A stretch of 64,000 bases of DNA, from the NCBI RefSeq assembly GCF_000878195.1, contig NZ_JXST01000006.1:1-64000 (forward strand), written 5' to 3'. Under the pieces are notes generated by a model. That model was not told the origin of the DNA and did no database searches. It saw nothing but the letters and a program-made list of their open reading frames with translations. Numbering within the stretch: position 1 is the first letter of the stretch; each line of letters starts with the position of its first letter. Origin of the DNA: Mycolicibacterium llatzerense. GTDB taxonomy: Bacteria > Actinomycetota > Actinomycetes > Mycobacteriales > Mycobacteriaceae. Both the position numbers and the translations under genes were made by a program. Below, one piece after another: positions 44,964 through 54,158 of the stretch.

Positions 44964-45950
44964 TCAGAGGCCGGAGAAGCAGGAGTCCTGCTGGGCCAGC
45001 GGGATGGTCGCGTTCTTGGTGCCGAACTTCGCGGTCACGCCGGTACCGGTCACCTGCAGGGCTTCCGGGCGGATGCCCATCGGGTAGTCCTTGGTCAGCT
45101 GCGCGGCGAACAAATCCAGCGCCGGCTGGATCGACTCACGCGGCAGCAAGAAGCCGAGCCCGGTCAGCTGCTCCACCTTGAGCGAGATGGTGCCGTCGGA
45201 CAGCGTCGGCTTGGCGATGATCTGGGTCATCGGCGCGTCCAGCACGATGGTGCCCGACGACGGGTCGGTGGTGACGTCGGAGACCAGGCCACCCAGCACG
45301 GGGACGGTGTCGGCGATGGTCTGCTTGATGCCGTCGGCCGACCAGGTGACGGTGGCCTCGAGCGACCCGATGGTGCCGGCCGACTTGGCCGTCTTGTCGA
45401 GCTTGACGTCGTCGATCTCGATCTGGGCCTTCATGCCCTTGGCGAACCGCAGCTGGTTGCCGGCGGTGGTCACGGTGATCTTGTCGTAGTTGCTGTTGGC
45501 GACCTGCCACAGGAACGGGGTGGCGCCGAACTGCACGTCGACCTTGTCCTGGACCACGCACTGGACGGCCGAGGAGACGACGCTGTTGCCGCGGCTGCGG
45601 GCGTAGAACTCACCGCCGACGACACCGGCCGCCGACAGCGCGAGCGCGATCACGATGATCAGGATCAGCGACATCGGGTCGCGCAGCAGTTCCATGACAC
45701 CGCGGCGCTTCTTCGGCGGATCGGTGGCGGGCACCTGCTGGGGAGCCGGGTACGACGTCGGCGGTACATCGGTGCCGTAGGCCGGCGCGGCCGGCGCGTC
45801 GGCGCCGTAAGCGGGGATGTCGGTCGCCGGCGGCACTGACGCGTTGTCGGCCGTCAGCACCTCGGCGGGCTGGGCACCCGGAGCCTCCGGCGCGGGCTCG
45901 GCAGATGGTGCGGCGTCCTCATTGGCGGGGCGGGCCCAGGGGTCAGTCAC
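44964..45950 (-). CDS. DUF2993 protein (LmeA-like, Rv0479c type)
   Basis: 328 residues. Pro/Ala-rich cytosolic N-terminus (about 1-78), one membrane helix (about 92-115: SLILIIVIALALSAAGVVGG), then the DUF2993 domain (AVQCVVQDKVDVQFGATPFL ... IRPEALQVTGTGVTAKFG). LmeA, another mycobacterial DUF2993 protein, supports lipomannan elongation, so a periplasmic lipoglycan-related role is possible but unproven. 4-nt overlap with the nitrilase gene upstream on the same strand. Confidence 0.85.
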   Translation of the reverse strand: MTDPWARPANEDAAPSAEPAPEAPGAQPAEVLTADNASVPPATDIPAYGADAPAAPAYGTDVPPTSYPAPQQVPATDPPKKRRGVMELLRDPMSLILIIVIALALSAAGVVGGEFYARSRGNSVVSSAVQCVVQDKVDVQFGATPFLWQVANSNYDKITVTTAGNQLRFAKGMKAQIEIDDVKLDKTAKSAGTIGSLEATVTWSADGIKQTIADTVPVLGGLVSDVTTDPSSGTIVLDAPMTQIIAKPTLSDGTISLKVEQLTGLGFLLPRESIQPALDLFAAQLTKDYPMGIRPEALQVTGTGVTAKFGTKNATIPLAQQDSCFSGL

Positions 45951-46777
45951 CCTTGCGATTGTGCCTTACGCGCAATCGTGGTGCGGTTGCGCAGCACAGC
46001 GATGGTCTCGCGGGCCCGCTCGACCGCAGCTAGGTCGATGTCCGTGACCAGCAGTTCCGGGTCGAGGCCGGCCTGCGCGACGATGTCGCCCGTGGGGGAG
46101 GTCACCAGGCTGCCGCCGCTGCCGGTCGGGCCCTTCTTGGCGAGTTCGTCGCCCGGATACGGCTGGTCGACGGCGGCGACGACGCAGCTGGTGTCGAGCG
46201 CGCGGGCGCGGGCCAGCAGCGTCCACTGCTCCAGCTTGCCCGGACCCGACGCCCACGACGCGTGGACGGTCAGCAGCTTGGCGCCGCGTTCGGCGAGCTC
46301 CAGGTGCAGCTCGGGGAACCGGACGTCGTAGCACGTGGTCAGGCCGACGGGAACGGTGGCGTCGGCGGTCTGCACGTCGATCACGACGGGCTCGAAACCC
46401 GGTGCGACAGTGTCGGATTCGGCGAATCCGAAGGCGTCGTACAGGTGCATCTTGTGATAGTGGGCATCCAGGCCCGGGCCGGTGGCGATGAGGGTGTTGG
46501 TCACTCGGCTGTCGGCGTCGCCGAGCGCCGGACAGAACATCCCGGCGACGACGGTGATGCCCGATCGCGCGGCGATGTCCCGTACCGCGTTCGCCCACGG
46601 TCCGTCGAGTGGCTGGGCCACGGGCGCCAGCGGCACGCCGAACCGGCACATCGTGGCCTCGGGGAACAACACCAGGTCGGCGCCGGCGTGGGCGGCGCGC
46701 GCGGTGTGGTCGGCGACCAGTTCCAGGTTGGCTGCGGGGTCGGTTCCCGTACCGATCTGGGCCAGTGCGATGCGCAT
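45947..46777 (-). CDS. Nitrilase-superfamily carbon-nitrogen hydrolase (Rv0480c type)
   Basis: 276 residues. Catalytic Glu in LFPEATM (about residue 42), Lys in YHKMHLYD (about 112) and Cys in LTTCYDVRFPEL (about 148), the classic E-K-C triad. Hydrolyses an amide or nitrile-type small molecule, possibly a damage-repair omega-amidase/deaminated-glutathione-type substrate; not determinable. TACGCT 7 nt before the ATG (minus strand, 46785-46790) suggests a leaderless start. Confidence 0.88.
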   Translation of the reverse strand: MRIALAQIGTGTDPAANLELVADHTARAAHAGADLVLFPEATMCRFGVPLAPVAQPLDGPWANAVRDIAARSGITVVAGMFCPALGDADSRVTNTLIATGPGLDAHYHKMHLYDAFGFAESDTVAPGFEPVVIDVQTADATVPVGLTTCYDVRFPELHLELAERGAKLLTVHASWASGPGKLEQWTLLARARALDTSCVVAAVDQPYPGDELAKKGPTGSGGSLVTSPTGDIVAQAGLDPELLVTDIDLAAVERARETIAVLRNRTTIARKAQSQG

Positions 46778-46784
46778 GCGAATC

Positions 46785-46790
46785 AGCGTA
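46785..46790 (-). promoter_or_regulatory. -10 box (TACGCT) for leaderless nitrilase transcript
   Basis: Read on the minus strand: TACGCT, 7 nt, ATG at 46777. Confidence 0.45.
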
Positions 46791-46805
46791 GTTATCGCCG
46801 TGGTC

Positions 46806-48005
46806 TCAGCGGGTGCAGGCCAGCGACGGATCCTTGGTCACCGCCATGTGGCGCACGGCGTCGTCGACGCGTTCCTGCGCCAGTTCGTGGGCGTCGACGG
46901 CCTGCTGCAGGCGGTCCAGGACGTCCGGGACCTCCTTGGTGGTGATCCACAGCGCGGTGTCGGCACCGGCCTGCAGGGCTTTGAGCACGGCCTCGGGCAC
47001 GCTGTAGCGCTGGGTGATGGCGCCCATGCTGGACAGGTCGTCGGTGAACACGGCGCCTTGGAATGGGCGCGATGGCTGTCCGCCATATTTGCCGCTGCGC
47101 AGCAGGTCGTAGGCGGCCTTGGACAGGCTGGCCGGATCGGTGTCGGTGAGCCCGGGCACCTGCATGTGGCCGACCATCACGGCGACGGGCAGCTGCGTCG
47201 TCAAGGACTGGTAGGGGACCAGGTCGAGGGTCTCCAGCTGAGCCAAGGGCGGGGTGACGACGCCGCCCTTGTGTGAGTCGCCGGACGCGTGGCCGTGGCC
47301 GGGGAAGTGTTTGAGCACCGGCAGCAGCCCGGCGTCGCGCAGGCCGTCCGCGTACGCGCCGGCGTAGGCGGTGACGGCTTCGGCGGTGTCGCCCCAGGCC
47401 CGGTCGCCGATGACGGTGCCGTCGGCTGCGGCCGTGATGTCGACGACGGGCGCGAAGTCGATGGTGATGCCGAGTTCTTTCATCGCCTGGCCGCGGAGCC
47501 GCGCGATCTCGCGAATCTGTTCCGGGGTCTTCCCGGCGGCGACCAGCTCGCGCGGTGACGGCTGGCTGCCGATGAGGTTCTTCAGCCGCTGCACCCGGCC
47601 GCCCTCTTCGTCGACGCTGACGGCCAGCGGCAGCGGCCGCGGTTCCTGCGACAGGGCGGCGAGGGGCGCGCCGAGCATCGAATAGTCGGTCCAGCTGGTG
47701 ATGAAGATGCCGCCGACCTCTTGCTCCCGCACCACCGCCTGCGCGTCGGCCAGGTTCTTGACCCCGACCATCAGCAGCTGGGCCAGCTTCTGGCGTGGCG
47801 TGAGCGCGGCCACCGTGGCGTCGAGTCGCTGGCATGGGGGCGGCGCCGCCACGGCAACCGTGGATGCCGTCGGCGGGTGTTCGGCCGGCGTCGAGGCGGG
47901 CCGGGGCTTGCTCATGACGGCCGCGATGATCAGGCCGACGACGATCACTGCCGCGGCCGAAGCCAGGACGACCGGCGATTGCAGTCGGCTGCGGGGTGGC
48001 GGCAT
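46806..48005 (-). CDS. Membrane-anchored GH3 beta-N-acetylhexosaminidase (NagZ/LpqI-like)
   Basis: 399 residues. N-terminal membrane helix (about 12-30), no lipobox, then a linker and a GH3 catalytic domain. NagZ-type signatures are LPLAVSVDEEGGRVQRL (about 124-140), LKHFPGHGHASGDSH (about 229-243; His is the acid/base in NagZ-type enzymes) and VFTDDLSSMGAI (about 316-327; Asp nucleophile). Likely trims GlcNAc from muropeptides outside the membrane, in peptidoglycan recycling. Differs from Mtb LpqI by anchoring through a helix. Confidence 0.87.
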   Translation of the reverse strand: MPPPRSRLQSPVVLASAAAVIVVGLIIAAVMSKPRPASTPAEHPPTASTVAVAAPPPCQRLDATVAALTPRQKLAQLLMVGVKNLADAQAVVREQEVGGIFITSWTDYSMLGAPLAALSQEPRPLPLAVSVDEEGGRVQRLKNLIGSQPSPRELVAAGKTPEQIREIARLRGQAMKELGITIDFAPVVDITAAADGTVIGDRAWGDTAEAVTAYAGAYADGLRDAGLLPVLKHFPGHGHASGDSHKGGVVTPPLAQLETLDLVPYQSLTTQLPVAVMVGHMQVPGLTDTDPASLSKAAYDLLRSGKYGGQPSRPFQGAVFTDDLSSMGAITQRYSVPEAVLKALQAGADTALWITTKEVPDVLDRLQQAVDAHELAQERVDDAVRHMAVTKDPSLACTR

Positions 48006-48015
48006 ACGGCGAACC

Positions 48016-48873
48016 CTATTCGTTCGGCGCGACGGCGGACCACGGCACGGTCAGCACGCCGTCGCGCAGCCGGCGGCGCGGCGGCTCGAGGGGATGGCCC
48101 TCGTCGACCAGCAGGTCGAGCATGGCCCGCCACCGGACACGTGGCCCGAACACGCCGTGCCCGGCCGTGGTGGCCCAGGCGCGGTCCGCGGCCTGCAGTA
48201 GCCGGTGGATCGGCTGGCCCGGAACATTGTGGTGGATAAGCACTTTCGGCAAACGCTCCGCCAGATCAGAGGGGCGTTCGATCGCGAACGGGTCGCACGA
48301 CAACGTCAGGCTCACCGGTCCGGCGGCATCGAGCAGCACCCAACAGCAGCGTCGTCCCAACTCGTCGCAGGTGCCGTCGACCAGCAGCCCGCCGGGAGCC
48401 AGCCGCCCCGTCATCTCCGCCCAGGCGGCGGGCACGTCGGCGACGTCGTACTGCCGCAGCACGTTGAACGCGCGGACCAAAACCGGTGTGTGACCGGCCA
48501 ATTCGAAGCCGCCGAGGCCGAATTCGACGATGTCGCCGGCCAACTCACGCGCCAGCCGCACCCGCTCCGGGTGAATCTCCAGCCCGACGACCCGCACGTC
48601 GGCCCGGACCGTGCGCAGCCGCGCGGCCAGCTCGACGGTGGTGACCGGAAGCGCGCCGTAACCGAGGTCGACGACGAGTGGCTCGGCGGCGTCGCGCAGC
48701 AGTGCCCGGACCCGCGGGGAGTGCACCAGCCAGCGGTCGCTGCGGCGCAGGCGGTTGTATCCGGTGGTGCCGCGCGTCGGCTGGCCGACAATTGAACCCC
48801 GTGGCTGGCCGACAATTGAACCCCGCGGCTGGCCGACAATTGAACCCCGCGGCTGGCCGACGGGCGAATTCAT
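48016..48873 (-). CDS. Class I SAM-dependent methyltransferase
   Basis: 285 residues. The SAM-binding core shows VVDLGYGALPVTTVELAARL (motif I), VVGLEIHPERVRLAREL and a later APGGLLVDGTCDELGRR. Substrate unknown. The annotated N-terminus consists of 8-residue repeats (GQPRGSIV) encoded by a minisatellite; the conserved part begins near residue 32 (PTRGTTGYNRLRRSDRWL), so the true start may lie downstream of the repeats. Between the hexosaminidase and DUF2505 genes. Confidence 0.75.
   Translation of the reverse strand: MNSPVGQPRGSIVGQPRGSIVGQPRGSIVGQPTRGTTGYNRLRRSDRWLVHSPRVRALLRDAAEPLVVDLGYGALPVTTVELAARLRTVRADVRVVGLEIHPERVRLARELAGDIVEFGLGGFELAGHTPVLVRAFNVLRQYDVADVPAAWAEMTGRLAPGGLLVDGTCDELGRRCCWVLLDAAGPVSLTLSCDPFAIERPSDLAERLPKVLIHHNVPGQPIHRLLQAADRAWATTAGHGVFGPRVRWRAMLDLLVDEGHPLEPPRRRLRDGVLTVPWSAVAPNE
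48779..48861. repeat. 24-bp minisatellite (about 3.5 copies) at the 5' end of the methyltransferase gene
   Basis: Exact or near-exact copies of GGCTGGCCGACAATTGAACC-CCGY at 48779-48802, 48803-48826 and 48827-48850, with a partial copy to 48861. The unit length keeps the reading frame (8 codons). Only the last base of the unit varies (T or C). Confidence 0.9.
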
Positions 48874-48894
48874 GGGCCCGAGTTTATGGGCGGG

Positions 48895-49401
48895 TCACCA
48901 GCGGGCGGCGATCCAGTCGGTGGTGAATTTCTGTTCCAGCTCGATCAGATATCTGAGCTGCTGCCCCAGCATCGCCTCGAGCTTGCCGCCGACCAGGGGG
49001 ATGCGGACCTCGACCAGCGCGGAGAATTCGAGTCGCGCACCGCCAGCGGTGGGCGTCAGGACACCGGAGCCCGTGATGGTGGCCGGCGCACCGGGAACCC
49101 GGCTGCGCACCGTCCCGACGGCGCGTCCGTCGGTCAGCGGGCCCCAATGCTCTTCCCGCACCAAGCTGAGGTCACCGAGGTGGAACTGGGTGACGACGCC
49201 CGGCAGGCCCGCGGCACGCATGGTCTGGGTGGTGGTGATGTCCGTCCCGCCCTGGCCGTCCTCGGCAAACGAGTCGAGCGTCGACACGTCGGCGCGGCCC
49301 TCGGCGAGCCGGTCCAGCCAGTAGTCCTTGCTGCAGAAGGCCTGATGCACCTGCGCCACGCTGCCGAGGTACTCGGCAACCATGTCGAAGGAGCGGGCCA
49401 T
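48895..49401 (-). CDS. DUF2505 protein (Rv0481c type)
   Basis: 168 residues of the DUF2505 family, an SRPBCC-like fold: MARSFDMVAEYLGSVAQVHQ, then FCSKDYWLDRLAEG, and a C-terminal helix MLGQQLRYLIELEQKFTTDW. Probably binds a lipid or hydrophobic ligand; function unknown. Divergent from murB with a 26-bp gap. Confidence 0.85.
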   Translation of the reverse strand: MARSFDMVAEYLGSVAQVHQAFCSKDYWLDRLAEGRADVSTLDSFAEDGQGGTDITTTQTMRAAGLPGVVTQFHLGDLSLVREEHWGPLTDGRAVGTVRSRVPGAPATITGSGVLTPTAGGARLEFSALVEVRIPLVGGKLEAMLGQQLRYLIELEQKFTTDWIAARW

Positions 49402-49427
49402 AATCGGCCACGCTACCGTTAGCGGCC

Positions 49428-50486
49428 GTGGTCAGTTCGGATATCGGGGGCGTTGCGGTCGACTTTGACGTGCCGCTGGCACCGCTGACGTCGTTCCGTG
49501 TCGGACCGGTGGCAGCCCGTCTGATCACCTGCGATACCACCGAAAAGGTGGTGGCGGCGCTGACCGCGCTGAAGGATCACGCGGGGCCGCTGCTGGTGCT
49601 GGCGGGCGGGTCGAATGTGCTGGTCGCCGACGATCTGAGTGATCTGACGGTCGTCCTGCTGGCGAACACCGAGATCACCATCGAGGGCACTGTGGTGCGG
49701 GCCGAGGCGGGCGCGCTGTGGGACGACGTGGTCGTGGCCTCGCTGGCGCACGGGCTCGGCGGCCTGGAATGCCTGTCTGGGATCCCGGGCTCGGCCGGGG
49801 CGACGCCGGTGCAGAACGTCGGCGCTTATGGGGCCGAGGTGGCCGACACCATCAGCCGGGTCCGGCTGTTCGACCGCCAGACCGGTACGGACAGCTGGGT
49901 CAGCCCCGACACCCTGGATTTCGGCTACCGGCACAGCGTGCTGAAGAACTCCGACCACGCCGTCGTGCTGGAGGTGGAGTTCACCCTCGATGCCGACGGC
50001 CTGAGCGCACCACTGCGGTACGGCGAACTGGCAACCCGGCTCGGCGCCGAGCCGGGCACCCGCGTCGACGCGCTCGCGGTCCGCGACGCGGTGCTGGCGT
50101 TGCGGCGCGGCAAGGGCATGGTGTCCGATGCCGCCGACCACGACACCTGGAGTGCCGGATCGTTCTTCACCAACCCCGTGGTTCCGCAGGACGTCTTCGA
50201 GCGCATCCGGGCCGCCACGGACGGGCCGGTGCCCAATTACCCGTCGCCGAACGGGGTCAAACTGGCCGCCGGTTGGCTGGTGGAACAGGCCGGTTTCGGC
50301 AAGGGTTACCCCGGTGACGGGGCACCTGCGCGGCTGTCGACCAAGCATGCGCTGGCTCTGACGAACCGGGGATTTGCTGGAAGCGCGGACGTATTAGCGC
50401 TGGCCAGAGCGGTTCGGGACGGCGTCAAGGCCGCTTTCGGGATAGATCTCACACCGGAACCATGCTTAATCGGCTGTTCGCTGTAG
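49428..50486 (+). CDS. murB: UDP-N-acetylenolpyruvoylglucosamine reductase
   Basis: 352 residues. FAD enzyme making UDP-MurNAc for peptidoglycan. FAD-binding LAGGSNVLV (about residues 57-65), [21 protein letters not shown] (about 108-128), the catalytic Ser in [12 protein letters not shown] (about 239-250) and the C-terminal HALALTN. GTG start at 49428. Ortholog of Rv0482; the last 25 bp overlap the transpeptidase gene, linking two wall-building steps. Confidence 0.96.
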   Translation: MVSSDIGGVAVDFDVPLAPLTSFRVGPVAARLITCDTTEKVVAALTALKDHAGPLLVLAGGSNVLVADDLSDLTVVLLANTEITIEGTVVRAEAGALWDDVVVASLAHGLGGLECLSGIPGSAGATPVQNVGAYGAEVADTISRVRLFDRQTGTDSWVSPDTLDFGYRHSVLKNSDHAVVLEVEFTLDADGLSAPLRYGELATRLGAEPGTRVDALAVRDAVLALRRGKGMVSDAADHDTWSAGSFFTNPVVPQDVFERIRAATDGPVPNYPSPNGVKLAAGWLVEQAGFGKGYPGDGAPARLSTKHALALTNRGFAGSADVLALARAVRDGVKAAFGIDLTPEPCLIGCSL

Positions 50487-51922
50487 GTAAATTCAAACCT
50501 GTGAGTGTGAACCGGCGACAGATGCTGACTGCGATTGCCGTCGGCACTTCCGGCGTGCTCGCCGCGTGCTCGGATTCATCGGGCACTTCATCCTCCTCGG
50601 CCCCTGCCAAGGAGTCCGCGGCGCCCGTCATCACCTACCGGCCCACCAACGGAGCCACCGGTGTCGTGCCGACCAGCAGCATCGGGGTCGACGTCACCGA
50701 CGGCTGGTTCCAGAAGCTGACCCTCACCAACGGCGAGGGCAAGGTCGTCGCCGGGGTGTTCAACAAGGACCGCACGTCGTTCAACACCGCCGAGCCGCTC
50801 GGCTTCGGCGCCACGTACACGTTCGCCGGTTCTGTCGTCGGCCGGGACGGCAAGGCCGTACCGGTGTCCGCGACGTTCACCACCGTGAACCCGACCAAGC
50901 AGGTCCACGGGCAGTTCCAGCTCGCCGACGGGCAGACCGTCGGGGTGGCGGCGCCGATCATCCTGCAGTTCGACTCTTCGGTCACCGACAAGGCCTCGGT
51001 CGAGCGCAACGTCAAGGTCGTCACCGATCCGCCGGTCGAGGGCAGTTGGGCCTGGCTGCCCGACGAGCGCGAGGGCGCCCGCATGCACTGGCGGACCCGC
51101 GAGTACTACCCGCCGGGCACCAAGGTCAGCGTGTCGGCCAAGTTGTACGGCGTCCCGTTCGGTGACGACGCCTACGGCGCGCAGGACAGCACGCTGGAGA
51201 TCACCATCGGCCGCCGCCAGGTGGTCAAGGCCGACGCGACCAGCCACCGCATCCAGGTATTCACCGACAGCGGCGTGCTCTTCGATTTCCCCTGCAGCTA
51301 CGGCGAGGCAGACAAGCCGCGCAACGTGACCCGCAGCGGTACGCACGTCGTCACCGAGAAGTACGCGGACTTCTGGATGTCCAACCCCGCCGCCGGGTAC
51401 TCGAACGTCCACGAACGCTGGGCGGTGCGAATCTCGAACAACGGCGAGTTCATCCACGCCAACCCGGCCAGCTCGGGCGCGCAGGGCAACACCAACGTCA
51501 CCAACGGGTGTATCAACCTGTCGACCGACAATGCCCAGGAGTATTTCCAGACCGCCATCTACGGCGACCCGGTCGAGGTGACGGGCACGTCGATCCAGCT
51601 GTCCTACGCCGACGGCGACATCTGGGACTGGGCGGTCGACTGGGCCACCTGGGTGTCGATGTCCGCACTGCCGCCGGCGAATGCGGCACCGGCGGAGACG
51701 TCGATCCCGCAGAGCGCGCCGGCCACCCCGACCGATGCGCCGACGTACTCGGGTACCCCGACCACCACGACGACACCGCCGCCGCAGGGGCCGGCCACCT
51801 CGACTTCGACGTCAACGTCGACTTCAACGTCGTCGACGACGGCCGCGACGACGACGTCAACGTCGACCGCGACCGCCGCACCGACCTCCTCGGCGCCGGC
51901 GACTACGTCTGCCGGCGGCTGA
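50462..51922 (+). CDS. lprQ: L,D-transpeptidase lipoprotein (LprQ / LdtMt5 type)
   Basis: 486 residues. Signal peptide with lipobox (LAAC, about residue 36). Two Ig-like domains, then the YkuD catalytic domain with [19 protein letters not shown] and VTNGCINLS, where Cys is the nucleophile. It forms 3-3 cross-links in peptidoglycan. The usual HGC is NGC, as also in M. tuberculosis Rv0483. The C-terminal about 70 residues are a Thr/Ser/Pro-rich tail ([11 protein letters not shown]). Start ATG 50462 overlaps murB; GTG starts near 50500 are possible. Confidence 0.93.
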   Translation: MLNRLFAVGKFKPVSVNRRQMLTAIAVGTSGVLAACSDSSGTSSSSAPAKESAAPVITYRPTNGATGVVPTSSIGVDVTDGWFQKLTLTNGEGKVVAGVFNKDRTSFNTAEPLGFGATYTFAGSVVGRDGKAVPVSATFTTVNPTKQVHGQFQLADGQTVGVAAPIILQFDSSVTDKASVERNVKVVTDPPVEGSWAWLPDEREGARMHWRTREYYPPGTKVSVSAKLYGVPFGDDAYGAQDSTLEITIGRRQVVKADATSHRIQVFTDSGVLFDFPCSYGEADKPRNVTRSGTHVVTEKYADFWMSNPAAGYSNVHERWAVRISNNGEFIHANPASSGAQGNTNVTNGCINLSTDNAQEYFQTAIYGDPVEVTGTSIQLSYADGDIWDWAVDWATWVSMSALPPANAAPAETSIPQSAPATPTDAPTYSGTPTTTTTPPPQGPATSTSTSTSTSTSSTTAATTTSTSTATAAPTSSAPATTSAGG

Positions 51923-52664
51923 ACCGGCTGTAGGGCGCCTGGTCGCGCGGCCGCATGACGATCTGGTCCAGATCGACGTGCGGCGGCCGTGACGCCACGA
52001 AACCGATCACTTCGGCGACATCCTCGGCGACCAGTGGCGTGATGCCCTGATACACCGCGTCGGCGCGATCGGCATCCCCGTCGAATCGCACCAGGGAGAA
52101 CTCTGTCTCGACGGCGCCGGGCGCAATCTCGGTGAGCCGCACCGGTTTTCCGAGCAGTTCACCGCGCAGGGTGCGGTGCAGCGCGCCCTGGCCGTGCTTG
52201 GCGGCGATGTACCCCGCGCCGTTGTCGTAGGTCTCCAGCGCCGCGATGGACGTGACGGTGACGATCAGTCCGTCGCCCGAGTCGATGAGCGCGGGCAGCA
52301 GCGCGCGCGTGACCCGCAGGGTGCCCAGCACGTTCGTCTGCCACATCCAGTCCCAGTGCTCCAGATCGGCCTCCGCGACCGGGGCCAGACCCTTGGCGCC
52401 GCCGGCGTTGTTGACCAGGATGTGCACCGGTCCCAGGCCGCTGACCTGGGCCGAAAGCGCGTTCACCGACGCCTGGTCGGTGACGTCCGTCACAATGGCA
52501 GTGCCGCCGATCTCGGCCGCGAGCGCGGTGATCCGGTCCGCGCGGCGGGCCGCACAAACGACGTGAAAACCAAGGGCGGCAAGGGTTTTCGCGGTGGCGG
52601 CGCCGATTCCGGAGCTGGCGCCGGTGACCACCGCGACGCGCACGGAGCGTTCGTCAGTTGGCAT
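51903..52664 (-). CDS. Short-chain dehydrogenase/reductase (Rv0484c type)
   Basis: 253 residues. [11 protein letters not shown] cofactor motif (about 15-25), [12 protein letters not shown] (about 87-98), catalytic Ser in TVTSIAALE and YIAAKHGQ (Tyr/Lys, about 152-159). Substrate unknown. It overlaps the end of lprQ by 20 bp, tail to tail. TAAGGT at 52672-52677 (minus), 7 nt before the ATG, suggests a leaderless start whose promoter overlaps the divergent poly-Cys leader promoter. Confidence 0.88.
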   Translation of the reverse strand: MPTDERSVRVAVVTGASSGIGAATAKTLAALGFHVVCAARRADRITALAAEIGGTAIVTDVTDQASVNALSAQVSGLGPVHILVNNAGGAKGLAPVAEADLEHWDWMWQTNVLGTLRVTRALLPALIDSGDGLIVTVTSIAALETYDNGAGYIAAKHGQGALHRTLRGELLGKPVRLTEIAPGAVETEFSLVRFDGDADRADAVYQGITPLVAEDVAEVIGFVASRPPHVDLDQIVMRPRDQAPYSRFSRRQT

Positions 52665-52671
52665 ATGACCG

Positions 52672-52677
52672 ACCTTA
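52672..52677 (-). promoter_or_regulatory. -10 box (TAAGGT) for leaderless SDR transcript
   Basis: Minus strand: TAAGGT, 7 nt, ATG at 52664. It lies only 11 bp from the plus-strand -10 box of the poly-Cys leader. Confidence 0.5.
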
Positions 52678-52687
52678 GTGGGCGTGC

Positions 52688-52693
52688 TAAGTT
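52688..52693 (+). promoter_or_regulatory. -10 box (TAAGTT) for the poly-Cys leader transcript
   Basis: TAAGTT, CCTTCC, then GTG at 52700. Transcription starting on the GTG would make the leader ORF leaderless. Confidence 0.6.
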
Positions 52694-52699
52694 CCTTCC

Positions 52700-52774
52700 G
52701 TGATCATCAGTCAGGCATCCGGCGTCGCTGTGCGGCGTTCGTGTTGTTGTTGTCGCGCTTCGCGCTGCGCCTGA
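52700..52774 (+). CDS. Leaderless 24-residue leader peptide with a poly-cysteine tract upstream of the ROK regulator/mshA genes
   Basis: The ORF GTG ... TGA at 52700-52774 encodes a 24-residue peptide ending RRSCCCCRASRCA: four Cys in a row (TGT TGT TGT TGT) plus one more. The -10 box is 6 nt upstream, so the mRNA likely starts at the GTG. Poly-Cys leaderless small ORFs are a described class of cysteine-responsive attenuators in mycobacteria. When Cys-tRNA is scarce the ribosome stalls on the tract and changes the folding ahead of the next gene. Downstream genes are a ROK-type regulator and mshA (mycothiol, a cysteine-containing thiol), which fits the logic. Too short for usual gene callers. 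Confidence 0.8.
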   Translation: MIISQASGVAVRRSCCCCRASRCA

Positions 52775-52859
52775 CTCACGACACGGATCTCTTCGTCCTA
52801 GCTGTCGGCAGGTGTGGCCTCAGGACCCACCAGCCCGACTTCTTCCCTAGGACCCTCAA
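52775..52859 (+). promoter_or_regulatory. Attenuator/spacer between poly-Cys leader and ROK gene
   Basis: GTCGGC-A-GGTGTGG can pair with CCCACC-A-GCCCGAC (about 52803-52839) shortly before the TAGGA ribosome site (52848-52852) of the ROK gene. The structure could hide or free that site depending on leader translation; the pairing is imperfect and not computed. Confidence 0.45.
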
Positions 52860-54134
52860 ATGCCTGCTTCTGTTTCCACCGTTGCCACCGCCTCCGGTGT
52901 TCGTTCCGCCGCCCACGCCAAGCGCACCCTGCTGGCCCGGCACCACATCGTCGCGCCGTCGCTGCGGGTCGCCGACGCCGCCGCCGGCTCGGTCTTCAGC
53001 GCGGCCCGGCTGCGCGGCCCCATCGCCCGGGACGTGATCGCGCAGGCCACCGGTTTGAGCATCGCCACGGTCAACCGCCAGGTCACGGCCCTGCTGGACG
53101 CCGGGATGCTGCGGGAGCGGGCCGACCTGGCCGTCGCCGGTGCCATCGGCCGCCCGCGCATTCCGGTCGAGGTGAACCACGAACCGTTCCTCACTCTGGG
53201 GCTGCACGTCGGCGCCCGCACCACCGCGATCGTGGCGACCGACCTGTTCGGCCGCACCCTCGACGTGGTGGAGACGCCCACGCCGCGCGGCGACCAGAAC
53301 GCCGCGCTGGCATCGCTGGCCGGCAGCGCGCAGCGCTACCTGAGCCGCTGGCACCGGCGCCGCCCGCTGTGGGTCGGCGTCGCCGCCGGTGGTGTGGTGG
53401 ACAGCGCCACCGGTCACGTCGACCACCCGCGCCTGGGCTGGGTGGACGCGCCCGTCGGTCCCGTGCTGGCTCAGACGCTGGGGCTGCCGGTGTCGCTGGC
53501 GTCGCACGTCGACGCGATGGCCGGTGCCGAACTGCTGCTGGGTGCACGCCGCTCGTCGGCCGCGTCCGAGTCCTCTACCAGCCTGTATGTGTACGCCCGC
53601 GAGACCGTCGGCTACGCGCTGTCGATCGGCGGCAAGGTGCACTCGCCGGCCAGTGGCCCGGGCACCATCTCGGGACTGCCGGCGCAGTCGGAATTGCTCG
53701 GCGGCACCGGTCGGCTCGAGACCACCGTCAGCGACGAGGCCGTACTGGCCGCTGCCCGCAAGCAGCGGATTGTGCCGGCGGACGGTCCGTCGTCGACCAT
53801 CGCCGCGGTGCTGCGTGCGGCGCGGTCCGGCAATGCCGCGGCCGTCGAGCTGCTGGCCGAGCGGGCCCGCGTGCTCGGGTCCGCGGTGGCGCTGCTGCGC
53901 GACCTGCTCAACCCCGACGACCTCGTCGTCGGCGGTCAGGCCTTCTCCGAGTACCCCGAGGGGCTGCCGCTGGTCGAGCAGGCCTTCGCGGAGCGAACGG
54001 TGTTGGGCGTCAGGGACATTCGGGTCACCACGTTCGGTAACCGGGTGCAGGAAGCCGGCGCCGGGGTGGTGTCCCTCGGTGGGCTCTACGCCGACCCGAT
54101 CGGCGCCATGCGCCGCGCGCTGCGCGCCGCCTGA
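52860..54134 (+). CDS. ROK-family transcriptional regulator (Rv0485 type)
   Basis: 424 residues. N-terminal winged helix (RDVIAQATGLSIATVNRQVT, about residues 60-79) fused to a ROK domain (GLHVGARTTAIVATDLFGR, WVGVAAGGVVDSATG, DPDDLVVGGQ-like end). The CxCGxxGC zinc motif of ROK sugar kinases is missing, so it is a regulator rather than a kinase. Rv0485 in M. tuberculosis is reported to affect PE/PPE gene expression. Sits between the poly-Cys leader and mshA. Confidence 0.85.
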   Translation: MPASVSTVATASGVRSAAHAKRTLLARHHIVAPSLRVADAAAGSVFSAARLRGPIARDVIAQATGLSIATVNRQVTALLDAGMLRERADLAVAGAIGRPRIPVEVNHEPFLTLGLHVGARTTAIVATDLFGRTLDVVETPTPRGDQNAALASLAGSAQRYLSRWHRRRPLWVGVAAGGVVDSATGHVDHPRLGWVDAPVGPVLAQTLGLPVSLASHVDAMAGAELLLGARRSSAASESSTSLYVYARETVGYALSIGGKVHSPASGPGTISGLPAQSELLGGTGRLETTVSDEAVLAAARKQRIVPADGPSSTIAAVLRAARSGNAAAVELLAERARVLGSAVALLRDLLNPDDLVVGGQAFSEYPEGLPLVEQAFAERTVLGVRDIRVTTFGNRVQEAGAGVVSLGGLYADPIGAMRRALRAA

Positions 54135-54158
54135 GCCACTTCCGCGAGCGGCCGTGTC

